In this document: positions 46,979 to 58,096 of the stretch, piece by piece | Layout: each line of letters opens with the position of its first letter | Numbering within the stretch: the first letter of the stretch is position 1 | Assembly (NCBI RefSeq): GCF_028554725.1 | Contig: NC_071670.1 | Coordinates: 33,536,001-33,600,000 of the forward strand | Direction: 5' to 3' | Source: Zeugodacus cucurbitae | Taxonomy: Eukaryota > Arthropoda > Insecta > Diptera > Tephritidae | Length of the DNA stretch: 64,000 bases | Notes under the pieces: model-generated | Told to the model about the DNA's origin: nothing | Database searches by the model: none | The model's input: only the letters and a program-made list of their open reading frames with translations | Program-made: the position numbers and the translations under genes

Positions 46979-48282
46979 TTTATACTCTCGCAACCTGTTG
47001 TAAATGATCAGGATGACGAGTAGATTTGAAATCCGGATGTCTATCCGTCCGTCTGTCCGTCTGTCCGTGCAAGCGATAACTTGAGTAAAAATTAAGATAT
47101 CTTAATGAAAGTTGGAACACATGTTCCTTGGCATCCTGAGGAGGTTGCTTTCGAAAATGGCAATACAGTGTCATAACTAAGTCATAAATAAAGTTATGAA
47201 AATGAAATTTGGTACATAGGATCCCATTAGGGAGGGGCACATTTGGATGTAATTTTTTTGGAAAAGTGGGCGTGACCCCGCCCTCAAATAAGTTTTTTGT
47301 ATATAACTCGCAAACCAATAAAGCTATATAAGCCAAACTTTCTGCAGTCGTTTTTTTAGCCATTTCCTTATACAGTCCAAAAATGAAAGAAATCGGATAA
47401 TAACCACGCCCACCTCCCATACAAAGGTTAGGTTGAAAACTACTAAAAGTGGGTTAACTCCCTAACGAAAAACGTCAGAAACACCAAATTTTACATAAGA
47501 AATGGCAGAAGAAAGCTGCACTGAGATTTTTTTACAAAATGGAAAATGGGCGTGGCGTCGCCCACTTATGGGTCAAAAACCATATCTCAAGAACTATTCG
47601 ACCGATTTCAATGAAATTCGGTATATAACACTTTCTTGACACCCTGATGACACGGGTGGAATATGGGCGAAATCGGTTCACAACTACGTCTACTTCCCAT
47701 ATAACCCAATTTTGAATTCCATCTGATTCGTTCACTTTATAATGTATTCATAAGGAACCAATGAAGCTAGCGGAATAAAACTTTACACAAATAATGTATT
47801 TGAGCTGTGACATCACTTGTGGAAAAATTGTTAAAATCGGACCATGACTTTTCAAGGCCCCTGATATCAAGCATGAAGAACTCAGTGCCTAAGGTTAATT
47901 TTTCACCGAAAATATAGGTAAATCCCTCAGATATTTTAATGTAATTCATTCCCTCTGAATTTTTTTCTTATAACAGTTTCTCTCTGTACCTGAAATGGTA
48001 CGGGTCATAATTTCCCCCAGATCCTATATACCTAATTATAAGTAATATTAAATTAAGTGATCGTATAGTCTTCGATACATTGTATCTTGGTGGTGAAAAC
48101 GAGTGAAATCGGTTTAGGAATTACCTCAGTCCCCATATACTATTTATAATGGTTTTCGTTATTCTATTGAACTTTATGCCGAATATATGGGTCGAATTGT
48201 GTTGTCTTTATAAAATTACATCAATAAATTGCGAGAGTATAAAATGTTCGGTTACACCCGAACTTAGCCCTTCCTTACTTGT
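46979..48282 (-). mobile_element. DINE-1/mini-me-like element, copy F, full length
   Basis: Minus orientation: right end CTTACTTGT with GGTTACACCCGAAC hairpin; left end TATACTCTCGCAACCTG; GTCY block (CCGTCCGTCTGTCCGTCTG) near 47045-47075. Longest copy (1.3 kb), with the 5' subtype shared with copy D. The left 3' hairpin (second half beyond the CAACCTGTTG) is shortened. Confidence 0.75.
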
Positions 48283-49626
48283 TATATTTCACTTCAATTA
48301 CTTTTAGGTTTTTTTTTATAAATCTTTATTAATTTTAATACAATTTAGCTCAAAATATCTATAATTGATATGATATTTTCTGTTTTCAGAATTTAAAAAA
48401 TTATATGCACCACTTTTTCACAAATCAATAAAACTTGCTAAGAACCACTTTTTTGATAATTCACTGTTTTCCAATTAAATTTTTTGCATTATTAGTTTCA
48501 AATATTTTTTTATAAATTTAAATGTATTTCCTTTCATAGTATATTTAATATTAATGAATACATTTGAAGGATATGTTTGAATTACACTTACTATTTCACT
48601 TATCTATTCAATTATTTTATTTTTGTTCGAAGAATTTCAGATTTCAAACAATTTTTCCATAAACGCTGCTGTGGCGGCTGCACCTGCAAAGGCATTGAAA
48701 TTGTGTATGAAATATCATTATTCTTAATATCCGACACTTGCACATTTCAATTTTAGATTTGTGGTTGCACATTGCCACAAATCAAGTAGAATTGCATTTC
48801 ACACATAAATTTAGCATTTTATTTGATTTCCATTTGGTTGGAATTTTTGCTGCACGCGCACAATGCTTCGCATGCGAGCGAACTTATTTTATTTATTTAT
48901 TTTCTGTCAGTTTTAGTCACGTTTGGACGCACATATTGTTACTGTGTATATGTGCTGGTCTTAACGTTTAGGCCACAACTATGCTTCGTGTCATCATCGC
49001 CTGTAAATCGTTGCGGCAATAATGCGCTCTATCGTACTCTTGCAACCGAGTCCTTTCGCACAACAACAACACCTCGCTAGTCGGTCAATTGAAATACACA
49101 CACCCACCCGCCCCTAGCGCAAATGCTACGAGTAACGGAGGTGGTTCGACCGGCAGCGACGACAGCATCGATGTACAGTCGGAGATACAGCCTCCACACT
49201 CGTACACTCGCAGGCACACACACACACATAAATCTGCCGTTTGGCATACATATACCAATAAAATCGAATTCTTAGAAAATAACTGTAAAACTTATGCAAT
49301 TTTAGTTTTCCTATTTTTACCGCTTCTCCTTCTCACACATTTTGATTTTTACTATTTTCTTACTTTACCATCACGCTCGTTTCTCTATTCGTTTGTTTAA
49401 TTTTCTAAAATTCTTTCAATTTGGTTTTCAAAATTCAATTCTCTGTTGTTAAATCGTCGTCGAAATGCTTGCAAGTTTCATTAGCAGTTGAACTGTGCTG
49501 GACTATCGGCTTCGGTTGCATGTTGGGGCATACCCGCATTTGCTCCACTCATATCTCTATATACACACATGTGTATGCATGTATGTGCGTAAGTTTATGA
49601 AATGGCATTGGCAAAGAGCAAAATAC
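48283..49626. other. Non-coding DNA with a CA-rich patch
   Basis: 49080-49230 has ACAC-rich and GC-richer sequence with an open stretch SANATSNGGGSTGSDDSIDV, which looks exon-like but lacks start, acceptor or donor. Otherwise AT-rich. Confidence 0.35.
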
Positions 49627-49766
49627 CTAGAGTTCGCCTGCAAGGGCACTGATGACGCGTAAACTTTGCAAGCATGGAAGCAAGAAGCCGCCGTTGTACC
49701 GGAATATGCTGGATGGTAAACTGCTAATACAACCGTTGATGTGAGCATTGCAATCATAAACAACAT
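49627..49766 (-). CDS. Candidate first exon of a small secreted protein
   Basis: Minus strand: a real ATG in good context (AAGAAAATG), then MLFMIAMLTSTVVLAVYHPA YSGTTAASCFHACK, a typical N-terminal signal peptide with likely cleavage around residue 20-22, then a Cys-containing segment VYASSVPLQANS. A donor CTAG|GTATTT follows at 49626; read through it, the frame continues 23 more codons into repetitive ATGCATAC sequence before a stop, so a splice at the donor is more plausible. No downstream exon found and no family recognised. It could be a seminal or venom-type short peptide gene or chance; the signal peptide is the evidence. Confidence 0.4.
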
Positions 49767-51111
49767 TTTCTTATAGCTTTCAAATAACTTTAAAGTAATT
49801 TAAGTATTTATTTTATTGGAGTTTCAGCAAAGTACTCGTTACTGAAGTAAAGTCAGATTTGGCCGGCTTTGAACATTTTTGCATGCAAGTATATTTGAGC
49901 TCGTCAAATATATACAAAGCAACAAACCAAATCTCTTTCATAAAGCTTCAGCAGTTCACCAAAACCACATTAAAAAGTAAGGCTTCAAAATAAAGTGTTG
50001 CAAAGCAAAAACGAGAACTCTTCATTTTTGACTCCTAAAAATAATTAGAACGTTTTCAATAATATTCATGCAACCATAGCCAATTTCGCACTAACAAACA
50101 AATAGGCCACTTGACTTTAGTTTTAGTCTTGAAACTTTAATAATAAAATTTTATTTCAAACTGAAGTCTTCTTAGTAAATAAGAGATCTCATTTTATTTC
50201 AGAGCATTTTCAGTACAGTTCAAGTCATTTTTTGAGTTACGATGACAATCTGTAAAATGTTTAACAAAATATCAGTAGCAATATTTCGACAAAGAGAACT
50301 TAAATGTTTAACTGATGTTTTTTGTGACTATAAAATAAAGCACTTTTTTTTAGTTTTTTTGTCGGAGATGTTCTTCAGCCTCTAATTAAAGGACCACTAG
50401 CTTCCAAAGCCCCTTTTTGCACATTATTAAGTTATTGGAACAACCTGTGTGTTTTTAATGAGTGCTTCTCCTCTATTACTAATCTCCAATAACTGGGGCT
50501 TTGTATTCTTAGTAAATATGTGTTTAGTATGAAGTAGTGCGAGACGAATTGACAAGAATTGGTAGGATATGTATGTAGTTTTTTCCGAATAAAACATGAA
50601 TTACTATTCAAACAAACTGTTTTCTAAATAGAAATCCTATTATTCATCATGTCAAATAGCTCAGCACCAACAAAAGTATCTGTATATATATATCGAATAT
50701 TGAACTTCGGTCTCAATTCACAACCTAATCCAAAAGTTAATATTATATATATATTGTCAGTAATCAATAAAATGATATACAAACTTTTCATATATCTTCA
50801 AAACAAATGAATATTTGAAGACAATTGCCACAAACAATCAATATTGATTAGTTATTCTTGAAATTCTATGACTTTTATTTACCAATTCAACATTCACTAC
50901 TCCATTATATTTATATTTATATTGGACTTTATGGACCGCAAAACGTAATCGCATTAACGTCGTCTGACTAAATTCACTAAGTAAAGATCAATTCAACTTG
51001 TTGACACATTCAAATTAGATGACGGCGAATTTCAAATTTTTTTTGGGAAAATTTTGAGGATTTCCAGTGAAAATGCTCAGCAATCATAGGCGCTGCAAAG
51101 TGTTATGACGA
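49767..51111. other. Non-coding DNA
   Basis: AT-rich, no supported features. Confidence 0.4.
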
Positions 51112-51504
51112 ATGTCAACGGAATTGCATACATACTCAAAAATGGCAAGTGCGACGAAATTAACAACAACAAATGAAAACAGCTTGATTCTTGCCACGGC
51201 ACACACACACATAAGAACAACCACGTGCGGGTATTTATATGATAAGCTAGCTAGCAATGCTATAGTAGACAGCCTATCTAACAACCACAATAACAATAGC
51301 AATAACAACGAAAGTCTGAACGTTGTCGACCGCAGCAACGAAGAAGATTCTGTTGACGAGTGGCTAAAACAATTGAAAACGTTTTCTGTTTGCCACCGCT
51401 TGCAGTCTCTGCTCTGTTGCGCTTTTTCGCCTTCTCATTTATTCGTTTTAACCGTTAGACTTTTTTCCAAACGACTTTTGTGGAGTGTCAGTGTGGGTGT
51501 ATAG
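51112..51504 (+). CDS. Candidate ORF, unrecognised, Asn-rich
   Basis: A 130-codon frame from ATG (context GACGAATGT). First 85 codons have some coding look: MSTELHTYSKMASATKLTTT, NNHNNNSNNNESLNVVDRSN, EEDSVDEWLKQLKTFSVCHR. The rest is hydrophobic and low quality, suggesting that the true frame, if any, is spliced out near codon 95. No promoter or domain recognised. The Asn run reflects an AAC/AAT repeat. Chance ORF remains an alternative. Confidence 0.3.
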   Translation: MSTELHTYSKMASATKLTTTNENSLILATAHTHIRTTTCGYLYDKLASNAIVDSLSNNHNNNSNNNESLNVVDRSNEEDSVDEWLKQLKTFSVCHRLQSLLCCAFSPSHLFVLTVRLFSKRLLWSVSVGV

Positions 51505-54500
51505 TTTCGTGCATCTTGTGTTGTTTTTCAGTTTCTATTCATTTCTGCTTTTCTCTTTGGTTTGTTTATTTTTCTACTTTTTTGTTGTTTTTTGATTTGT
51601 CGTCGTAAGGGTCTTCATGCTCTGATGCCTTGTGCTTACTTGCAGTCAGTAAAACAAGCCAAATTAAGGTAATTAATGCTCATTTGTGGCTCGGGAATTT
51701 TATAGTTTGTGTAGCTGTCCCTTTATGTATGTGTTTTGTAATGTTCTTTCGTTGATTATAAGCTGTTTCCTTCTGTACATTTTGCATTATGTGACTGTTG
51801 TTTTTAATGAACTTGGCGAAAGATTAATCACGAATCGATTCGTTTTAAACTGATTGCCTTGAATTGTTATACGATTTCAATGTAAAATAGAAGAATTAAT
51901 GTTCGACGAAGGTTCAAATCAAGTAAAACTAATTTAAAATTAAAATTTTCCAAAAGCTTCTGGGAAGGCTAATAGTATTCCAGGGTCATAAAATATAAGA
52001 GAAGTCAGCAAATGTGGTTCCCTGCAACTGTTTCCTGCTCGCGAAATGGAATTATCTGCTACACTGAAGAATGCATCTTAACCCATCCAGTACAAAATAT
52101 GAAATTGTTTTATTGCTTACAAAACCTTAGGTTGGATCATCTTTAATCTAATATTTAATATAATTACTTTTTGTATTCTTAAAAAAACTTGGAGACTTGA
52201 AACTGAGCACTGTCTTTCAAATACTAATAACAATAAATAATAATAATATTTATTAGAAACTTTTTTCCCTCACGACCCTAACTCCACAACCATTTAATTG
52301 AGCAATTACTTTCCAGTTACAACGAGCACAAATTTGACTTCCCACACCACGTTGGTCTCACATGAGAGGAACCAATTTCTGTTTTCCAAATTTCAAAATT
52401 TCGTATTTTTTTATATTGCCTTTTTTGGCAATAAGAAAGAGAACTGATAATAAATGAATGCCTACATTTAAGTGTTCTGCTTTTCTTCTAACAAAATGAT
52501 TTTTATATTTTTCTATTTTAGTAAAGTGTCCTCTTCCGCAAAGTATTATTAAGGTCTGGGATAACTTTTAAAGTAGAAATTTTAATTTTAAAATATATAT
52601 TTTATATTTGTTTTATATAATATATATTTAAAATTTTAGAGCTGTATACTATCATTACTTAATATATTTTATTATTGAATTTCTATTTATACATGTTTTT
52701 AGACTCAGTAAGGTCTTTCATATATTAATTAAAAATATTTATTTCTATATATTTTGTTTGCTATTATATCAACACCATATGAGTACGATTCACTGCATAA
52801 TAGTCATGCTCTCATGCACTCCATATTAATATTTAATTACATGGTCTAAATGATCCAAAATTAAATAAATTCAAGAAAATCCACCGTACACATAATTCTT
52901 CTCGGTCATAAAACTGCCAACAAAAGTTGCTAAAATCTAAATAGCAAGTAAATAGCTGTTAAAAGTAGGGTGGAACTGCATTTGTATTCCCCCATATTAA
53001 CAACAACTTAAGGAAAATTCAACGCAACCAACAGCGGCAGCGGGTGAAAACTGATATTACTTATACGCCCCGGCTTACAACAAGAGTGTGCACGAAATGC
53101 ATTTAGAAGTGAGTTGTTGCAGATATTGTAGCACCGCCGGCGTCTAATATATGCCTTCACTTGCAAATTGAACGGAATAGACGAACAAGCAGAGTGCTGG
53201 AGGGCCGTACATACACTTACATATACACAGCAAGGCAACAACAGCGAATTTTCAACAATTCCACACCGCCAAAACAAACAAACATTCACGAATATAAACA
53301 TATGAGCCTCAAATCGCCAGCGTTTTCGTGTTTGTTTTCTTTTTGAATTTACTTAAATTTTATTTCGTGCTCATCAGCAAGCTCGATAATAGCCGCTGAT
53401 AGTTTTATGGCTGGCGATAATGAACAATAAGTGCAGACATGGCTTTCTGTGCTTACTACATGCATACACAGGCACATAGTAGGCATACATATATGCTTCC
53501 ACATAAATAGTAAATGCTGCCTGCTTATATGGATAAAAATAAATGTGCATGTGCATGTGAATGTGTTTGCCTGCAAGCTCTTGAAGGCTGCCAACGATGT
53601 CTGTATGTTCATGCATCGTCGCCGCTGCAGTTTTCGCGCAGCTTCAAGGCATTTCTTGTTGCTTACTGCCTGGCTACTTGGCAGCGCGCTTGTTTATTTA
53701 GCTCGCTCGTTGCATGAGACTGTGTGCAAATTCGTTGCTATCTGCTGTTGCTGTTGCTGTTGCTGCTGCTGCGGCATTGCAGACACAGCTGACTACCTCA
53801 GAGCACGAGACCCCACACCGGTCTCTTCGTTTCGTTTGAACCAGCAGTTGCACCAGCAGGTGATTTCCCTCCCAGTGTAGTGTTGATTCGGCGAAGCAGC
53901 ATTCAGGCTGTAAAAGCATGCAATTTCGTGAAGCAGCGAGTATATTGTTGTTGCTATTGCTATTGCTACATAATAACATTAAGTGAGATGTTACAGTTAC
54001 AGCTCGTTGCTCATCGTTTCTTGTTTTCCTTCTCTGTTATTTGATTGAGAGCACGAAAGCAAGAGTGCCCTGTAAAAGCTTGTACAGCGAAGACGCTGAC
54101 CGAGCAGCATCGTTGTTTTGATTACATTACCAACGAAGTTTGTGATTATTTTGAAGAATTTGAAATGCATTGTTGCATTTCAAGCAGAATTTATTTATCG
54201 AGAGAAAATCATCTTATTTTATTTGACACATAATCTCTGTCCGGATTTTAAACAGGTTGACTGAGGTCGTAGTTGGAGTTCTGACCTTAACTACACCCTA
54301 CTTTTAATAAAATAAAATAATCATAATGATCTCCCGGCGAAGGATATCATGAGTTAGGCGTTCAAATTGAAGTACATAGCATAGAAACAGTAAAATTATC
54401 TAATAGTCCCTTTGAAGTAAATGATATAGAAAGAAGAGCCAAAGTCATTGAGCTTCCCCATTAATGTACAAAAATATCACAAACATTCGACTTTTGCTCG

Positions 54501-55550
54501 GAAATATTGATTTTATTTTTTTAGTTAGCATTACCTTACTTAGGGAACGTTATTGAGATTACACTTCTGGTTCTTTCAGTTTGGAAAACGCGACTGTAAG
54601 AAACACTCGAACACGCCGTGTCGTTGAAACTAGGAAACTATGAACAAAATCACAGAAAACTAATCGACTTAAGGAAGAACCACAAAATATCATCACTGCA
54701 AAATAGTTCGAGAAATTCAAGTCGTTGCAACACTTCAGAGCATCTCTCAACTCAATTCAATATTCTCATTACGCTCTCTCTCTGGCTGTGCATAAAGAAA
54801 AATGCAGCATCGTAGGGGAGTTTCGCTCTTTAATGTGTAATGGCATTGCATTTAAGTTTCAGCGATGGAAATGGAAGTAGTAATGAATTGCAGAAACTAG
54901 CACCACATACTCGCCATTGTTTAATGAGGACATTTATCATTTAAGTGCAGTTTTAATAGCGTGCAATATGCACTCTTGCCTTTAATGATACTATCAGCTT
55001 TGAGGCGGAATCATGTGTGGACGAATAAAACGGGATTTTGGCCTTTTGCTGCAGATGCCTGAATGCGAATGCGCTCTCTCTGGACATTTGCTAGTCTATT
55101 TACATATTCGAGATAAATGTGTATAATCTTTTAGAGCTATCCACTGTAGTGCTTATCCGTGTTTTAGTGAATGCCAGTCACTTGTCGTAAGTGCTTGTCG
55201 TAAACACCTGATTGTCATTATATGTTGACTCACAACAACAAACACACAGATTTAACTACTCACGTTAATACACATATGTTGATGTGTGTATACCCCACTC
55301 TCCACCTCGTTGGTTGATGGACTTTACTTGGTACACACTCCTTTAAATATATTTCTGTACCAACTTGCATGAGCTAACATGCACTCTCATCGCTTATCCA
55401 CTGTATATCGTGCGGCAAGCCGCCACTCAACCCATCAATTTCGTACAATGTTCACACTTTGCGAATGCACTTTAGGTGTAGTGTACCTATGCGCTCTTGT
55501 TGTTGTTGTTATTTTTCCATCAACTAACTGATATGTATTCGTTACTTTAC
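51505..55550. other. Non-coding DNA with a CTG/CAG tract
   Basis: (CTG)n-like repeats with CTGTTG interruptions at about 53744-53774 in a less AT-rich block 53560-53880, which resembles a 5' UTR or promoter region; frames on both strands exist but none is convincing. 55300-55450 has another G/C-richer patch without ORF support. Confidence 0.35.
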
Positions 55551-55610
55551 CTCGCCAGCCAATTTAGTGGCGTTCTTTTCACACTTCTTCATTTCAAGCG
55601 AAACGTGATG
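55551..55610. other. Exon-like block with splice signals on both strands
   Basis: Minus strand: ATG at 55592 opens MKKCEKNATKLAGE, ending exactly at a donor GGCGAG|GTAAAG (exon 55592-55551, phase 0). Plus strand: a strong acceptor with branch-like CTAAC (AACTAACTGATATG ... CCTCGCCAG) precedes 55559 and a consensus donor GATG|GTAAGT follows 55610; the open frame reads QFSGVLFTLLHFKRNVM. One of the two is probably a real exon. The minus reading would join in frame to the 41163 candidate, giving KLAGEFLETCDALNAELA, a smooth helix; that is inference. Confidence 0.35.
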
Positions 55611-57514
55611 GTAAGTTCAAGGAGCTTCATATAATAAATCAATTAATTTAATTAGGGAAACCACATGGGATGGATAAAAAAAAGATAATTTAAATTGTTG
55701 CCGAAATAGTGAGAACTCTCTAAATATTAAATCGGGAAATAATTTTTCTATTATTAAATACTAATATTAAACCCATAAGTTATATGCTAGAAAGTTTAAT
55801 ATTTCTGGTACAGAAAAGTATAACTTAAAGAGCTGTGCTCTGATATCTGATCTATGAAAAAACACATATAAAAATGGTAGAATTCATATTGTAGCTCAAA
55901 ATCACTGAACTATCTGAACACATAGAGCAATTTTGGCGTAGATGAGTGCTAGAAGTAAAAGACAGTTTTTTGTCATCATTGAGCTTAACTTCAGGATCCT
56001 TTTTTATTCACTACGGTTATTTTGAAGAAAATTATAAATTTAAATCAATAATGTAGACTTTGAGAAGCGTTTTAATATATAATATAAGTTCCATCAACAC
56101 ACACCTATCAATTCTAACTTAGATTTTAAAAGCTGTTATTGAGTATATCCACATATTCTGCTTAACTCACACATTTGTACATGTGAAATGAAATCGCAGC
56201 AAATTTGAAAATGCACTTTTGGTGAAGTCAGCAGTATTTTATACTGCCCCATCCATCAGTTTTGATTCTACTGTTGTCAGCATTTTGTTATATATTACGC
56301 CTGAATGATCACAGTAAAATAACAAAAGAAGTAAAAGGAGGAAGAAATAAAGGAAAGAGAAAACGAAGCGAAAAACAGGAAGCGCATGAAAGTAGCATAG
56401 CATGGCTATAAGTGAAATGAATTCAGTTAAAAGCAGGAAGAAATAAAAAATTGACAATTAGCAATGATAATATAACTTACGAACATTTGTATTATAGAAC
56501 ATGTATTTTTTTTTTTGAAATTACTGAAGTTGTCACTTTTCTCTGTTAAATCTACTTCGTTAAAAAATTCTAAGTATACACCCATAATTATAGATATACA
56601 GTTCATATATGTACATCTGACAGTCAAAAGATTATTGATCCATACGAGTATTTTCGGTGCAGCTGCAACACCTTCCGTTGTTGACACTTTTATGCGTTAA
56701 AGTATTTACGTAAGTACAAGAATATTTGCAAATTTCTCAAAAACGCGGTACTTGTAGTACGATTTTTATTGCTACACCGTATGGCAAGCAAACACTGTCG
56801 GCAGAGGAGACGCACGCCACAAAGAAAGGAAAAAGTTACGCGAGTGTAAACATAATTTCATGGAATGCGCTTAGCGCTTTACAATGGTCCAGATGTTGCT
56901 TTCAAAATCGACAGTTGGTTGTAAACAGATTTTTATTAAAAATATCATTATAACAACAAGCATGTTTTTAACGAAAAATATTACTAGTGATTATAGAAAA
57001 AATATGTGAAAGTAATTTACGCTAAAAGAAAATGATAAAATATGATAGGTGATAACTTAAAAGAAGTACAATAAATGATGGAGATGAATGATACTTTGGT
57101 AACAAAATAATTACAAAAATTAAAATTTTAAGACTGTAAATAGCATGAAATAGAGACATTATCATCGAAATTATTCAGTTCAACAAAAACAATAAAATTT
57201 TACAGTATTTAGTTATTTAGTTTCTAATGTCAAAAAATGTTTGGCTTTTGCATCTAAGAGCAATTTTCACCATTAGCCACATTTTAAAAATTAGTTTTAG
57301 GTCTGGTATATGTAGCGGGCAGCCATAAATATGATTATTATTTTGAGTAAACCATTTCTTTCCAGAGACCATTGCCATAACCAATGTAACTTCCATTCAA
57401 ATTAAATACCTGTTCAATATTTGGAGAAATACTCCGAAACCATCCTAAACTCGCCGCCATATTTTGGTTAAAGTTTCTTTTGAAGCTGCTATTTCCAGAT
57501 CTCAGTGAAATTAG
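55611..57514. other. Non-coding DNA
   Basis: AT-rich, no gene or TE supported. Confidence 0.4.
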
Positions 57515-57645
57515 AAATATTGTGACAAATAATTACTTCAGTAGTTAAAATATAGGCAGTATAGAATTTAATGACGAAGCAAAAATTGTGAAGTTTTATA
57601 TTTATTTATTATATTTTAACTACTGAAGAAATTATTTGTCACAAT
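57515..57645. repeat. Inverted repeat, ~36-bp arms, 55-base loop
   Basis: TGTGACAAATAATTACTTCA in the left arm is matched in reverse by TGAAGAAATTATTTGTCACA in the right arm (one mismatch in about 36). The arms, 57515-57554 and 57610-57645, could fold into a long hairpin: either a small foldback element or a hairpin RNA precursor. Confidence 0.55.
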
Positions 57646-58055
57646 TTGTATTAGTATCAATATATGTATAGTATGGAGAGTGCGGAAAGAATGCTGAACG
57701 GAATTAAAATTGCCCTGAAGGTATTTAAAAACACCGCAATATTTTATCTGTCTTAGCTTAGATTTATAGATTTTGTTTATGTTTTTTATTTATTGAAAAT
57801 CAAAGGAAAATTAAGGATTCTCTGGTTTTACACAGATACCTATTTTTAGATAACCATACCGCATTGCTACTCGTAGGCGAGAGTAAAAAAGAGTAGCTAC
57901 TCTGAGTATGATTTGGCAAAAATAATTAATTTGCTATATAATTATATGATTATATCACAAAGCTCTAAAGATTAAAGTCCATGATACTAAATTTTTTTTA
58001 TATAAAAACAGTTTTAACCGGTGAAGATCCTTCAAATTTTATACAATTTTATAGT
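57646..58055. other. Non-coding DNA
   Basis: AT-rich, nothing recognised. Confidence 0.4.
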
Positions 58056-58096
58056 TAAGTCTTCTTCTTCTTCTTCTTGACTGGCGTAGACACCGC

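Noticed and set aside
49089..49400. ORF with THPPAPSANATSNGGGSTGSDD
   Set aside because: Begins at no clear ATG context and runs into ACAC repeats; exon-like but unsupported by splice sites.
53431..53880. 149-codon ORF with a poly-Cys run
   Set aside because: The run comes from a CTG repeat; the first codons lack coding character and no start or splice context fits.
58062..58079. (TTC)n microsatellite as an independent repeat
   Set aside because: It is the (AAG)n tail of RTE copy 4.
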